Origin: Lactifluus volemus
Taxonomy: Eukaryota; Basidiomycota; Agaricomycetes; Russulales; Russulaceae
Reading direction: 5' to 3'
Assembly: GCA_022376515.1 (NCBI GenBank)
Contig: WTXI01000005.1
Location: 62,001 to 126,000, forward strand
Length of the DNA stretch: 64,000 nucleotides
A model generated the notes under the pieces. The model saw only the letters and a program-made list of their open reading frames with translations. It was not told the DNA's origin and made no database searches. The translations under genes were made by a program, and so were the position numbers. This document shows, piece by piece, positions 1 to 11,161 of this stretch. Every line of letters begins with the position of its first letter. Within the stretch, counting starts at the first letter, position 1.

Positions 1-552
1 TGTTTGAACATCCACATGAAGAGACGGGTACGATGAGGAAGAGGTGTCAGAATGAATATGGTGAGAGATGCTCGAACGATGTGCCGTTGGACAGATGAGC
101 AACACCTCTATTTAATTGTTTTAAAGACGAGAAAACTCAAAACAGAGAACGCACCTGTGATACCAGACTGTTCAATCCACGTAAGAGGAAAATCTATCAT
201 TGGCCTATTTGCGACTAGAAGTAAAGCCTTGGGACACGGTTCGTCCCCATGATCACCAGTAAGGGGACTGAGCCTGAATAGGGTGATTACACAGAGGACT
301 GAGTGTGTGTGTAGTCAGGACCAACCCATTTCCAAATCCTGCGAGTACAATAGCAAGAAATTCATGCAACTTGGCGTTGGGTTCTTCAAAATCCATGAGG
401 TCGATAACCAGGGGGTCGTGCTTCGCACCGGTCCGAGCTGACCTGTAACAACACCCAAATCGGGGTTGGGGTGAATTCTCCCATCTTCTTACCTCTCCCT
501 TTCAGCCTCGCATTTCACTTTCGTTCATGACATTCGGGCCAATCACTAAATT
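1..552. other. Upstream region of the Nak1-like kinase gene
   Basis: No gene is supported here. One short open frame (about 66 codons) has no recognisable domain. The last 80 bases before the kinase ATG are pyrimidine-rich and look like a promoter or 5' leader. The window edge may cut another gene to the left, but I see no convincing coding end. Confidence 0.4.
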
Positions 553-3465
553 ATGACCCAACCCTCTGTGCACGAGCTCTACCAGCGCTTGGAGACAGTT
601 GGAAAAGGTTCCTATGGCTCCGTTCATAAAGGGATCCATCGCGCTACCGGAAACGTAGTTGCACTCAAGATCATTGACCTCGATGCGGATGATGGAGATG
701 ATGTTGACAGCATTCAACGCGAGGTCTCCCTCCTCACGCAGCTCCGTGATGGTCCAAATATTACGAAATACTACGGCTGCCACCTTGATGGACCCCGGGT
801 GTGGATCGTCATGGAATTCGCTGAAGGTGGAAGTGTATACAGTCTTATGCAGGCTTCTCCCAACAACTGTTTAGAGGAGAAGTATGTTGTCGTCATTGTG
901 CGCGAAGTCCTCATTGGTCTCAACTATCTGCACAAGTCCAATGTTATCCATCGAGATATCAAGGCAGCCAATGTCCTTGTCACCGCCTCTGGGAAGGTCA
1001 TTATCTGTGACTTTGGCGTTTCAGCTCTCTTGGCGACAACCAACAGCAAGCGGAACACTTTCATTGGTACGCCGTATTGGATGGCTCCCGAGGTCGCTCA
1101 ACCCGTCCCGGCATACGATACGAAAGCAGATATCTGGAGTATGGGGATCATGATATATGAAATGGTCAAAGGCAGCCCTCCACACTTCCGTGTGGCTCAC
1201 TTGAAAGTGATTCAAATGATTCCGAAGGTTAAACCCCCGAGATTGGCCGAAAATGAAGGAAGTAAAGACCTCCGCGAATTCATTCCTTTTACCCTTACCG
1301 AATTGCCTTCCGATGTCCGTTTACCATTAATATGTTTGGGATTTCTTTCACTGATATTTTTGCAGCGTCTAGCCGCAGAAGACCTTTTGAAAACAAAATG
1401 GATCAAGAATGCCTCGAGAGTTCCAATCACTGTTCTGAAAGACCTCCTCCTTCGATATGATGCTTGGGTGAAAACTGGTTCCAAGCCCTCCGACCTCTCG
1501 GAACCTCTACCTTGGGAAAGGGAGAACGAGTGAGCGTCGATTCTCTCCCCCTATCTCACGCGAACGGACACTGACCCATTCCACAATCAGTTCCGACAAG
1601 TCAGAGTTCGATGAAAATCCTTGGGAATTCGATACCGTGCGCGGGCGCTCCTTTACTACTTCAACGTTGGAATCTTCTCAAGTCACTTCGAACGAGGATT
1701 ACTCCTTTACCACCGTCCGGCCCCAACCTTCCAAGCTACCTACATCATTACGCCACCTCTTCGACAGCGACGCAATAACCGCCCCCGATCCTTTCCGCAT
1801 TCAGGGATTCAGCACGACTAACAAGGATGCATTTTCTAGTGCCCCTGGTTCGCCTCTTCCTCCACCTTCTCCCGCAGTGGCAGTCCCCGTCCCGCGCGAT
1901 CGAATGGCCAGACGGGCTTTGCTAGTAGACAACAATTCTGAAGATGGGCCAAATCTGAGTACTGCTACGTTCGCGTTCCCTCCCCGTACTGTCTCCAGGG
2001 GTGCGAAAACGAAGGTGGGCAATGGTTTACCCTTCCTCGATGATCAAGGCAATTTGTTATCTCATCCCGGGGATATGGAAAAACCCTCCACTACTCATAA
2101 TTCTTCATTATCTGAGGCCACGGTGAGCGGGAACAGTATCCCAGCGTCTGCTTTTGTTGCGTCAAAACACCAAGGGCGTCGAGACGTGCGTTTGGAACTG
2201 GATGGTCCAGGTTCAGACGTTCCCATCCAAGGGGCAGGCCATGAGACAAAAGATGAAGGCCTATCAGTGGATGCCCGGTCAGTGCCGGCAACTACGAGGC
2301 GAAGTCCTGCTTCCCGGAATCGTTCTCAGAGCATCGCCCAGGGGTTTCCACCACGCCCAGGCACAGAGCAAAATCCACCTTTACCTTCCGACTTCCACTT
2401 TCCTGAACATTCTTCGTCATCTGATTCAAATCAAGCAACATCCTCCCCTGGTTCTGTGTTTCGACCTCGCGTGCGTATATCGCCAACAAGAGGCAGCTCA
2501 TCAAGCACCGAAGGCTCTCTCCATAGCTCTACCCACTCCCTCGATGCACGAATTTCAGCTGGTTACCCCCGTCGGCCATCTCCACCAAGTTTGACACCCC
2601 CAGCGTTGGGAAGATCTCGTTCCACGACGCCTGGCGATGAGTCGCCTCACGATTCTCATGTAGGTGGGCTCAAGCGACGGCCCAGCCTTCATAGACTCGC
2701 TTCGCTCGCAGTTATGGAAACGCCTACCACTGCCTCGCCGACAAAATCCCCCGCGAAGCCTGTCAGAAGTCGGAACGGTAACTCTGCCGGCGGAGTTGGC
2801 GATTTTTCCGGTGTCCCCGGCCTCAAGGATGTCCTAAAGGTAAACCTCTCACTCTGTTCCCCCCTTGTATTGGCCAACACTATCCTTAGGCCCCGGCACT
2901 CACGTCTGAGCACCAACTCGGGATGTCCGATCTGTTACCCCCCTCGCCGACTTCATTACATACAAACCTGAAATCCTTCACCCCTTCTCCAAGTCACCTA
3001 AGCTCCTCCTTTGTTCCTTCTGGCACAGCCCATTCACCGGCTGCAAACTCTTCGTTCACGTCCTCTGCCAACTCCGAGAAAAACAATAGTGTGCCCCGAG
3101 CTTTGCCAAGTCCAGAACTCCCCTCTACTTTTCCGCCCTCAGTATTTGTTTCCTTGTCTCCTGTCGCACATCGGCGTGATATATTCCTATCCTCATCCTA
3201 CCCTCCTCCGCTGCCGCCGATCCGAAAGCTGGACTTTGGCGGGCTCATGGCTTCCCATGAGGAAACACACGCCGAGCTTGAACGGATCGTCGACGATCTA
3301 ATGCAATGGTTATCGATCGCGGAATGGGGGTTGACTCGACTCCTGGAGAAGCCCAGTGAGGACAGAATAGACGAAGAAACGGAAGACGTTGATAATGGTG
3401 CTGACTTCGGGGAAGCACAGGAGCATCATGACGACAAGAGCCTGCAAGCACTGGCCCCTCGCTAA
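553..3465 (+). CDS. NAK1: Nak1/Kic1-like germinal-centre (Ste20 family) protein kinase
   Basis: Ser/Thr kinase of the GCK branch, comparable to Kic1/Nak1 of the RAM/MOR network that controls polarity and cell separation. Exons read as 553-1314, 1366-1529, 1591-2839 and 2890-3465. The kinase domain begins almost at the N-terminus. It shows the glycine loop (GKGSYGSVHKG), the ATP lysine (VALKIID), HRDIKAANV, DFG and the activation segment FIGTPYWMAPEV. Removing the first intron joins LPSD to RLAAEDLLKTKWIKN, the usual end of this kinase lobe. A long Ser/Pro-rich, low-complexity tail follows and ends in a short acidic helical stretch. The start is the first ATG in frame ahead of the kinase domain. 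Family assignment is firm; Nak1 rather than another GCK is inferred from the N-terminal position of the kinase and the DGPRVWIVMEFAEGGSV segment. Confidence 0.85.
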
Positions 3466-3605
3466 CAAGAACGTTTTCGTTTACCACGTGCACCTACATA
3501 TACTGTACCACATTCGATGAACAGCTACAAGTTACGCGCATCATTGATAATATTTTCAGGCCTCTCTACTCGATGTCGTATTCGGATCTACGCGTGAGCA
3601 CTAGT

Positions 3606-4430
3606 CTACGAGATATATCCCTTTTCCATCAGATAGCCCGTGATTATTCGAACGGCCTCTTTCACGTCACATTCAGCCGTCTTGATATGCAATTCTGCAT
3701 TGAGCGGTGGCTCGTATGGCGCAGAAATTCCGGTAAACTCTGAACATACGGAGATGTAACTGATTCGAGGATCATACGTGAACAATCACTGCTCTTCATA
3801 CCTTTGATCTCGCCAGCTCTTGCCTTCTTATAAAGTCCTTTCGGGTCACGTTGTTCGGCAACTTCGAGGGGTGCATCGACGAAAACCTCGATGAAGTTCA
3901 AACCGGCTTCCTCGTGGATCTTGCGAGCCAGAGCACGATCAGCACGGTAAGGTGAGATGAACGCAGTCAACGTGATGCATGTAGCGTCAGTGAATAGGCG
4001 AGAAACCTAGATTTACAGTATTCGTCAACAGAACTTTTAATTGATCGACTGGACAAATGGCGTTACCTCGCCAATCCTACGGATGTTTTCGTTGCGAGAC
4101 CTCTCGTCAAAGCCAAGGTCCTTGTTCAGGCCAAAACGGATGTTATCGCCGTCCAATCTGTACGTAAATTTGTGAAGATGGAGTAGGTGCTGCTCGAGAG
4201 CGCACGCAATCGTAGACTGTTAGTGACAATGAGTGCGATGACGCCTAGGGCTGGATTTATTCAACCTTGCCGCTAGCACTGAGTCCAGTAAACCAGATTG
4301 TAATACCCGTTTGCCGCAGGAGAGCTACTCTTTCTGAGGCATCGACGGATCCTATGGATCGTAAGTGATTGCGCACCGGGTACATGCCAGGCACGAACTG
4401 ACCAGAATGGAAAGTGATATTGGTGGCCAT
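3606..4430 (-). CDS. MET14: Adenylylsulfate (APS) kinase
   Basis: Phosphorylates APS to PAPS with ATP in cytosolic sulfate assimilation. The protein starts [10 protein letters not shown], close to yeast Met14, and is spread over five exons. It carries the P-loop GLSASGK (split by an intron right after the Lys), [25 protein letters not shown], the lid region FISPYRADR, and [18 protein letters not shown]. The last exon gives [11 protein letters not shown] and ends MEKGYIS. Length and motif order match the family in full, and no frameshift is needed. The first intron uses GTCAGT as donor. It converges with the kinase gene (140 bp between stops) and its promoter lies in the 286 bp before the Rho gene end. 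Expected to be active. Confidence 0.93.
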
Positions 4431-4716
4431 TGCTCTGGTCTGACGCAATCTGACGACGGACAACGTCTTGACCGATAGACGTCGGGTGTTGAGGCCGTGA
4501 TTCGCGGGATACCGTTCTCACCTATTACAGTAGTAGTACAATCAAAGCTAACTCGGACGATAAATTGATCTCGATCCACGTGATCTCTGTGTGTATCCAA
4601 AATCAAATCAAGAGCAGTCGATGAAATACATATGGTGCGGGTGTACACGCCGAACAAATCCAAACAGGGATGAAGATGTAAATCAATGTCCATTGACATA
4701 CGGGCAACGCTCAACT

Positions 4717-5768
4717 CTAACAAATGACGCAGCACCTCCCCCCGTGATTGGCATCGGAAACGCTGCTCCGCCGTCTTGTGTGAGTGGCCCCCGAAATGCC
4801 CTCACGCATCAGCATGCTCGCCCGAGTTGCGGCCTCAAAGACATCATCAACGCCCTCAATCTTCAGCGCCGAACATTCCTTGTAAGCCCGTGCACCGATA
4901 GATTGTGCGACACGCTCTGCCTGTGCTCGCGAAACGTATCGGTCAATATTCGTGTCATCACTAGGTGGACGCAAGTCTGCCTTGCAGCCGACGAGGATTA
5001 TTGGGATGATAGGACCACATATGGACCGTACTTCTTCGATCCACTAATCATAAAAAGTGTGATGATGATTAGCCTGAACCGAGTAAATTTACATTTGAAG
5101 GCTGCTTACCTTGACAGTAACGTTCTCCAGTGAATCCGGGGTGTCAATTGCGAAAGCGATGAGGATCACATGGGACTTGGAATAAGAAAGTGGTCTTAAC
5201 CGCTATGTAAAAATCGTATTTTTTTCTCAGAATTCACTCGCAACGCCGATCACACGGCGGTGAACTGACCTCGTATTCCTCCTGACCTCTGGGGATACAT
5301 TTTAGGCATCGAAATATAGTGGAAGCTACGGGCGGGTAACGTACGCGGTATCCCACAATGCCAGCTGCACCGCTTTGCCATCCAGTCGAATTTCAGCAAC
5401 ATAGTTTTCGAAAATGGCTATCAAATTGAAGACTCAATGAGTGCGCAGCAAAGTGCCAGCACATGGCAAACATACTAGGTTGCTGAAAAAGGAAAAAGGC
5501 GACATGAATATCAAAATGTGGATTGCCAGACATGGGATGGGGGCTTACATATTCCTTGGGAAACTCTCCAAGGGCGAAGGAACAAAGTAATGACGTCTTG
5601 CCACAGGCACCTGGGGAGTACGCTGTTTAGAGGGTGTTCAGGGTAGCACCGTGAGTGGCATACCATCCCCAACTATGACGAGCTTCCGTCGGAGCTACGG
5701 GAGGAGGAGGACGGTTAGAGAACAAAGGACGAAATGATGGACAGACGCACTGGGGTTTGGGATGACAT
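4717..5768 (-). CDS. RHO2: Rho-family GTPase, Rho2 type
   Basis: Membrane-attached small GTPase for cell-wall and polarity control. After splicing it reads MSSQTP, then [18 protein letters not shown] (P-loop), the effector region [43 protein letters not shown], the base-binding segment GCKADL (a Rho-typical variant of TKxD) and [16 protein letters not shown]. It ends in a basic, Ser-rich tail and the CAAX box CVIC, predicted to be prenylated. At least seven exons are present, one of only 7 nt (5476-5482) that supplies QP and the first base of Thr in the switch I region. [19 protein letters not shown], the segment around [13 protein letters not shown], and KWIEEV favour Rho2 over Rho1 or Rho3. 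The first-exon choice (ATG at 5768, donor GTGCGT) is inferred. Confidence 0.88.
5476..5482 (-). other. 7-nt microexon of the Rho2-type gene
   Basis: On the minus strand the bases CAACCTA lie between ...TTTTTCAG and GTATGT. They join TAT upstream to CCATTTTCGAA downstream and restore the invariant Rho sequence EYQPTIFENY. Skipping the exon would break both the frame and the effector loop, which supports its reality. Confidence 0.85.
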
Positions 5769-6834
5769 GGTTGGTTAGTGAGGGAGTGAGAGCGTTTTAA
5801 GGATGTGGGGTGTGCAAGGGTGGGTCGGGCGGGCGGGCGGAGCGGGAAAGACAAGTTATGACGAGTTTGGGGAGCTGGAAGCAAAAGTAAAGCAAGATGA
5901 AATAGGTGATAAGTTGGTGGATATTAATTGAAAGAAAAAACCAAGGCGGGGGTTGTTGGGAAGTGGCTCTAACTGGGCTAAACCATGCGTTCGTGGGTGC
6001 TTCTTGCACGTTACGGGCAGTGCCAACCGTGTCTGTAAATAACTTGAACCCGGGCCGTCGAGGCAGTGTCGAAAAATAATGCGTATTTTACACAGCGCGC
6101 GTACCTCATTGGGTACACTCTGCGCCCAGCCACATGTCAAACCTCATTGCACTGCCATGTGTTAGTCCTCTTGTCCTACAAAAACCCAATATTCATCCCT
6201 GACGTGGCCTGCAGCCTACAGGGGCATCCATAGACAGAACTTGGTGTTGCCCGTCAACTTGAAAGCACCCGGGTCATCTTCACCGAGGTCCCCGCGTCTC
6301 AGGGCAAATGACGATAATCCCTGAGTTGATGGCTCGCGTAGCCTTAGTGTAAATCTTACCTCGCACAGCTCCAGCGCTGTTCCGCCATATTTCTGGGATT
6401 CCTCTGCTGTTCAAGGCTTGCTTCGGGATGGTCCATTCCGCTCTCGTAATTTCGGTTGAATCTGAAGTGAGCCATACGTTTTCCTATCTGGTGGCCGCCA
6501 TGTCGCATAGCGTGCGGGTCGAAGGGGCTTTTTACGGACAACGTTTCCAATTTACAACATACTGAACTCTGTGTACCATACGTGAATAGAGAATATGATA
6601 ATAGGAAGTGAAGGAAATATCACAACAGACCAACAAGGTACCTCATATTGTGTGCGTGCGTGTGTGTGCTAAGGTTAATGGACCGAGACAATAATAAAAA
6701 AGAACCTAGTACCCAGATGAGAATTACAGACCGCAGAGCAGATAAAAAGCGTGAGACGATTCTCTGATATTTTGGTGACACTCCCCTTCTCTGATCCTTT
6801 GATGATCAGCAGCACCGCTATTTATCGCCACTTA
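5769..6834. other. Intergenic region between the Rho2 start and the peptidase end
   Basis: About 1.07 kb without a supported gene. The part next to the Rho gene is strongly purine/pyrimidine skewed on one strand (TC-rich on the minus strand), as expected for a fungal promoter and leader. A GT-rich patch (tgtgcgtgcgtgtgtgtg) lies near 6650. The short open frames show no known domain. Confidence 0.4.
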
Positions 6835-7896
6835 TCATGGATCGTTCCTACACACCCACAGAATGATCTTTTTTATCACTTCGGTCACTTGTTCCGTGCT
6901 GAACGGTTGGCCAACAGGACAGCAGTGCATGAAGAGCACCCTGGTTTGCATACTCTTGTCGTACCGGGAAGACGCACGGCGTGACTCGGCTAGGGAACAA
7001 AAATATGTGTAGTCATTCACGCAGTGCCCTGCATCCATCGAAGAATAAAGCTGTCACGATACATATCAGAAAAGAAAACGAAAGGTTGGCAAAGGAAGAG
7101 AATACAGTTACCTCGACCTCTTGTTCTTTCAGGGCGTATACGAGACGCTCAACATCGATCATAGTCTGTAGATCTTCTCCATATAATTCGTAGCCCTTGC
7201 CAAATCCGCGAACGGGGTGATCAACCGCGGTATCTATGGGACTTGTAGGCCCCATGATGGCCATGTTGGCACGCATCCGCTCGAGCATTTCTCCTTGAGA
7301 AGGTTCGAGAGCAGTCGGCTCGGGAAGAAATTCAATGACAGGCGCGTGTTGATTGAGTGAATCCTTCAATCGATAGCCTGCTTTATGTGCGAGGCGCTCG
7401 ATGCGAAATGGTCCTCGTCCTGCAAGGCCGATATGGAAGACAAAGTCATATCCGTGGTCGGGAGGTGGTGCTATCTTGGCTGTGGGCGGAACAATGGGTG
7501 GGCGGGCATGAATTCTCGGCACGAAGTCTAAGACGGCATCGTAGGTGGGAGGGATCTGGAGAGAGGAAATGTGGACATGTTGCGGGTCGTTAGATGGGAA
7601 ACCGTTGGGATGATCCACATCGACGACCATCTGCATGCGGTCCGGAGAAGGAGGATCGATATCTAGGGGTAAGATGACGTTGTTCAAAGGAGCAACGGCA
7701 AGCCAAGTTGGGTTCTGAGGGTATCGCAAGGTGGACTAAGCTTATGGCAGTAATGAGCACAAGGAGCATCAAGTATATAGATACAGATACGAATGATCAT
7801 AAGTGGTGAAGAACTCACGCCATAACCTGTAATGAGAACGCGCACAGCATTTTCTGGAATGTCGAAGTTTGTCGCGCTTACACTCAAGGGAGGCAT
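6835..7896 (-). CDS. Pyroglutamyl peptidase I-like protein (family C15), atypical active site
   Basis: Family C15 removes N-terminal pyroglutamate from peptides in the cytosol. Three exons give MPPLSVSATNFDIPENAVRV, ITGYG, NPTWLAVAPL, VFHIGLAGRG, and FRIERLAHKAGY, which contains the expected catalytic Glu. The last exon (6835 to about 7050) gives SSMDAGHCVNDYTYFCSLAE and VLFMHCCPVGQPF, containing the expected catalytic His. Against the usual pattern SxDAGRYLCDFxYYxSL, the position of the nucleophilic Cys is Asn here, and a Cys sits two residues earlier. The protein is therefore either catalytically changed or dead, or the base calls at this site are wrong. The fold assignment is solid; activity is uncertain. 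It is divergent from the Flc-like gene with about 560 bp between starts. Confidence 0.8.
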
Positions 7897-8455
7897 CGCT
7901 CTTGTGAAGCGGGTCTATCGATGCCGACACTTCGCTTCGCTCCCTCCCGTGGGCGGGGCGAAGCGATGCCGCCCGACTCTAATCACGTGCATGCGACGCA
8001 CGGACCAACTTGTGGACTCATGCAGGTACTAAGTTATTTATAATCTAGAATTTACGTTTGGATATTGTTCTTATTGGTATAGTTACTGTCAATAGGACTT
8101 TGTGGAGTGAGCGAATAATAGTGTCGTCGCGTGGCGGGTAAACTCGGGAGTCAATGATGATGTGTTGTTAATAAACTCTTGCCTGTGCCTGTGCTGGCAC
8201 TTTCCATGCGCTGCGCATGCGTTCATCTACCACAACCACCCAACAACTTCCCTCGACTTTCCTTTAGACCTGGCCTTAGGCTCTCATTCTCCGCCAATAG
8301 CACAGCTTTTACATTCGCCCTTATTCGGAAGTGAAAAACAATAGACGTGGTATGTCACCCAGAAACAATGCTCAACGTGAACAAAGGCCTCATTGCCGAA
8401 AAGTCTTTTATATCTGCACAGACAGACAACGTTTCCCCTCGCCTTTCCGCCCTTC
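7897..8455. promoter_or_regulatory. Divergent promoter region between the peptidase and the Flc-like gene
   Basis: 559 bp between two start codons on opposite strands, so it should hold both promoters. It contains an inverted repeat (about 7934-7968) with arms CGCTTCGCTCC and GGGGCGAAGCG, matching at 10 of 11 positions around a GC-rich spacer. Whether the repeat is an operator-like site or chance is unknown. Confidence 0.4.
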
Positions 8456-10767
8456 ATGGTCTTTCCTGTCGCCTGGTTGCGACTTGTCCTCTTCACTCTC
8501 CTTTTTCTCCCTCTTCTCGTCTGTGCACACGAGGACGTCATTTGTAAGTTCCCTTTCTCTTCTTAGCCAGGTTTCTTACTTCTGCCCGTATACCCAGTCA
8601 CTTCATCTGTATCATATTGTGCTCCCCCAGAAAATCTTCTCGTAGAGCAGTTTGATGTTGCTTATTTTCCTTCAAACAATTCTGTGGTATTTAACGTCTC
8701 TGCTGCCTCTGTCGTAAGTGTGATACGATCTATCATTGTGCGTACAGTTCTGATTTTATTCCAACAGCAAGCAAACGTCAACGTTACCGCAAATCTCTTT
8801 CTGAACGTCTATGGCATGCATCCGATCAACACTACCATAGACATTTGCCAACTCTTCCAAGGCCGTCTTTGCCCTCTTCCTCTCTACGTTTTCAATGGCT
8901 CCGAAACCCTCACACTCCCTCTTTCGGTCAAGTTTTTATCCCAAATCCCCAGAATCGCATATCGCATCCCCGATCTTGAGGCCTTCGCCCAGCTCACACT
9001 AACGGAGGTGGGCACTGGCGAGTTGAAAGCATGCATACAGTCCACCCTCTCCAACGGTTGGTCTACTCATCAGGCCGGTGTATCTTGGAGCATCGGTGGT
9101 GTGGCCCTTCTTGCCGTCTTCTCTGCCGCATGGCAATCATTTCTCCCCGACTCCATCGCTCCTTTCCGCCTGCTTGATCTTCTTATGCTCTACCAGACCA
9201 TCGCCTCATCAGGCTTCTTCGACCTCAACTATCCCGTTATCTACCGTGCCTTTACATTCAACTTTTCTTGGGCTATGGGTCTTTTTTCCCAGTCGCCCAC
9301 GTCCTCTATGCAACGCAGTATCACCCACATGCGCCATCTCACAGGCGGCGACCTTGCAGGTTCCAGCGCCGGAGGATCTGTAGCACTGGTCAATCGCAAA
9401 CTGAGTCCATTCAATGGACGTGCTCATGTTGACTCTCGGTCTCTGATGCCTGCAATGCGCGATGTCCAAACTGTCACCCCACAGTCTTCCAACGTCCTCA
9501 ATGCAGGGGTACCCATCTACGTAAACACCATTGGCATTGCCACGGCCAATACATTCATGACCGCGTTTTTCTCAGCTCTCATCCTACTCGCCATCATGTT
9601 AGCGCTGTTGTTGATTACATATGGCGTGGTCGCCCTGACATCCCGCCACGAATACACACATTCTCCCTGGCGTACCAATCTCACCAATGTCAAAGTACGG
9701 TTTCGCAGTTTTGCTCGTGCCTGGGGGCTCCGTATCGTAAGTTGTATTACACTCCGCTCGAGTTATCCCTAACGCAAGTTGCTCTTCAGACGCTCATCTG
9801 TTTTTTCCCTATGGTCACATTCGCCCTGTATCAATGGACCCTGAAAGATTCGTGGCTTTCTGACCTCATCGCTGCCATTACTTTCGTCATTGTGCTCGGC
9901 GTGGTTGGCTCCGCGGCCTGTGGTGTCCTCTTGTTTGGGCGCCGCTCTTCGCTATGGCTACTGGCTGAGGACCTCCCTGCACAGGAGCCTTTATACGGTC
10001 AATACCGCGTCCCGCAATATTTCTTTTTTGTTCTACCCCTTCTTTCCACTTTCATTCGTGCCATCATCATCGCAGCAGCCAGGAACAACGGAACCGTGCA
10101 AATTGTCATCGTCATTTGTGTTGAGCTATGTCTCTTACTCTCTCATGTCGTATTAAAACCAGGAAAGACACGCCGCGCCGACGTTCTCTCCATCTTTCTT
10201 TCCACCATTCGTTTTGTGACGGCTGGCTTACTGGTTGCGTTCATCGTACCAGTGGCTCTACCACCTATCCCGCGCGTCGTGATCGGCTTTATTCTCCTCG
10301 TACTGTTCTCGATCGCAGTTGTAGTGATGTTCTTCAATACGTTATGGAACCTCGGACTGCAGCGTTTGTGGTTCCACCAGCCATTTGCCGTTCTGGGCAG
10401 TCGTGGCACGACATCGCAGGGGTCGCTCGAAAAGGGGGCGGAAAAGGACATAGAAAAGGGCAAATCGATTGTAACGTTACGCCCGTTGAACCCGACGCCC
10501 GCAGACGGGCCGCAGGTTGACCCTACGATGAACGCGCCCGAAGCGCTGTCTCAGGTCACTCCTACGACCCCTTCTGCTGTGCCTTCAAGTGCACACTCGA
10601 CGAATACAACGTCATCGTATGGCGTGCAGTTTCCGAGCCGGTGGAGCTCCTCCTTGCTGCAGCCATCACCGCATACAGGCTCGGAGTCGGCTCATGGCGA
10701 TGCCGCCTCACCGCCGTCACTGATGCTGCACAATCGGCAATCTACGTTTGAGGCACGGGCCTTATAG
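8456..10767 (+). CDS. Flc/TRP-like membrane protein with ML-like luminal domain
   Basis: Relative of yeast Flc1-3 and fission yeast Pkd2/Trp663, which sit in ER, Golgi or plasma membrane and affect calcium, flavin transport and cell-wall integrity. Exon 1 gives a clear signal peptide (MVFPVAWLRLVLFTLLFLPL, cleavage near CAHED). Using the acceptor at 8597 yields SSVSYCAPPENLLVEQFDVA, the start of the TRP_N/ML-like domain, with ANVNVTANLFLNVYG and several Cys. The TRP domain follows with about nine hydrophobic helices, among them VSWSIGGVALLAVFSAAWQS, LFSQSP, a long loop, then TLICFFPMVTF. The cytosolic tail is Ser/Thr-rich with a Lys/Glu cluster. Introns lie at about 8544-8597, 8713-8767 and 9736-9789. 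No frameshift is needed. The subfamily member cannot be fixed from sequence alone. Confidence 0.88.
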
Positions 10768-11161
10768 TATTATATGCATGGACTCTTTATCTAGACTTTA
10801 CCATCCGCATCGTATTCATTCTTCACGCATGGGCTCCTCACACCAGCATTTTCCTTGCATCTTACTTCTTACGGTTAATTATGCTACGCGCGCAGTTGCG
10901 ATTGAGTACTCTATTTTGTGGGGGACGGACACGCATCACAGGCATTGACAGACCATTTAACAATGTATATCACTAATTATGTGACTTGAACGAATCATTA
11001 ATTCTCTGTAACAAGGGACTGAGCTATGAAGCTGTAGTCGAGCCGAACTCACGCAAGCACATGGATGAGTCACGTGGTTAGTTAATATGTTACCGATTGC
11101 ACAACGAACACGTCCACGAATCTCCTTGCTTGGCAACGCGAGGTAATACGTCGATATGTCT
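10768..11161. other. Convergent intergenic region
   Basis: About 390 bp between the ends of the Flc-like gene and the first amidohydrolase gene. It should hold both 3' ends. I see no gene and no strong repeat. Confidence 0.4.
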
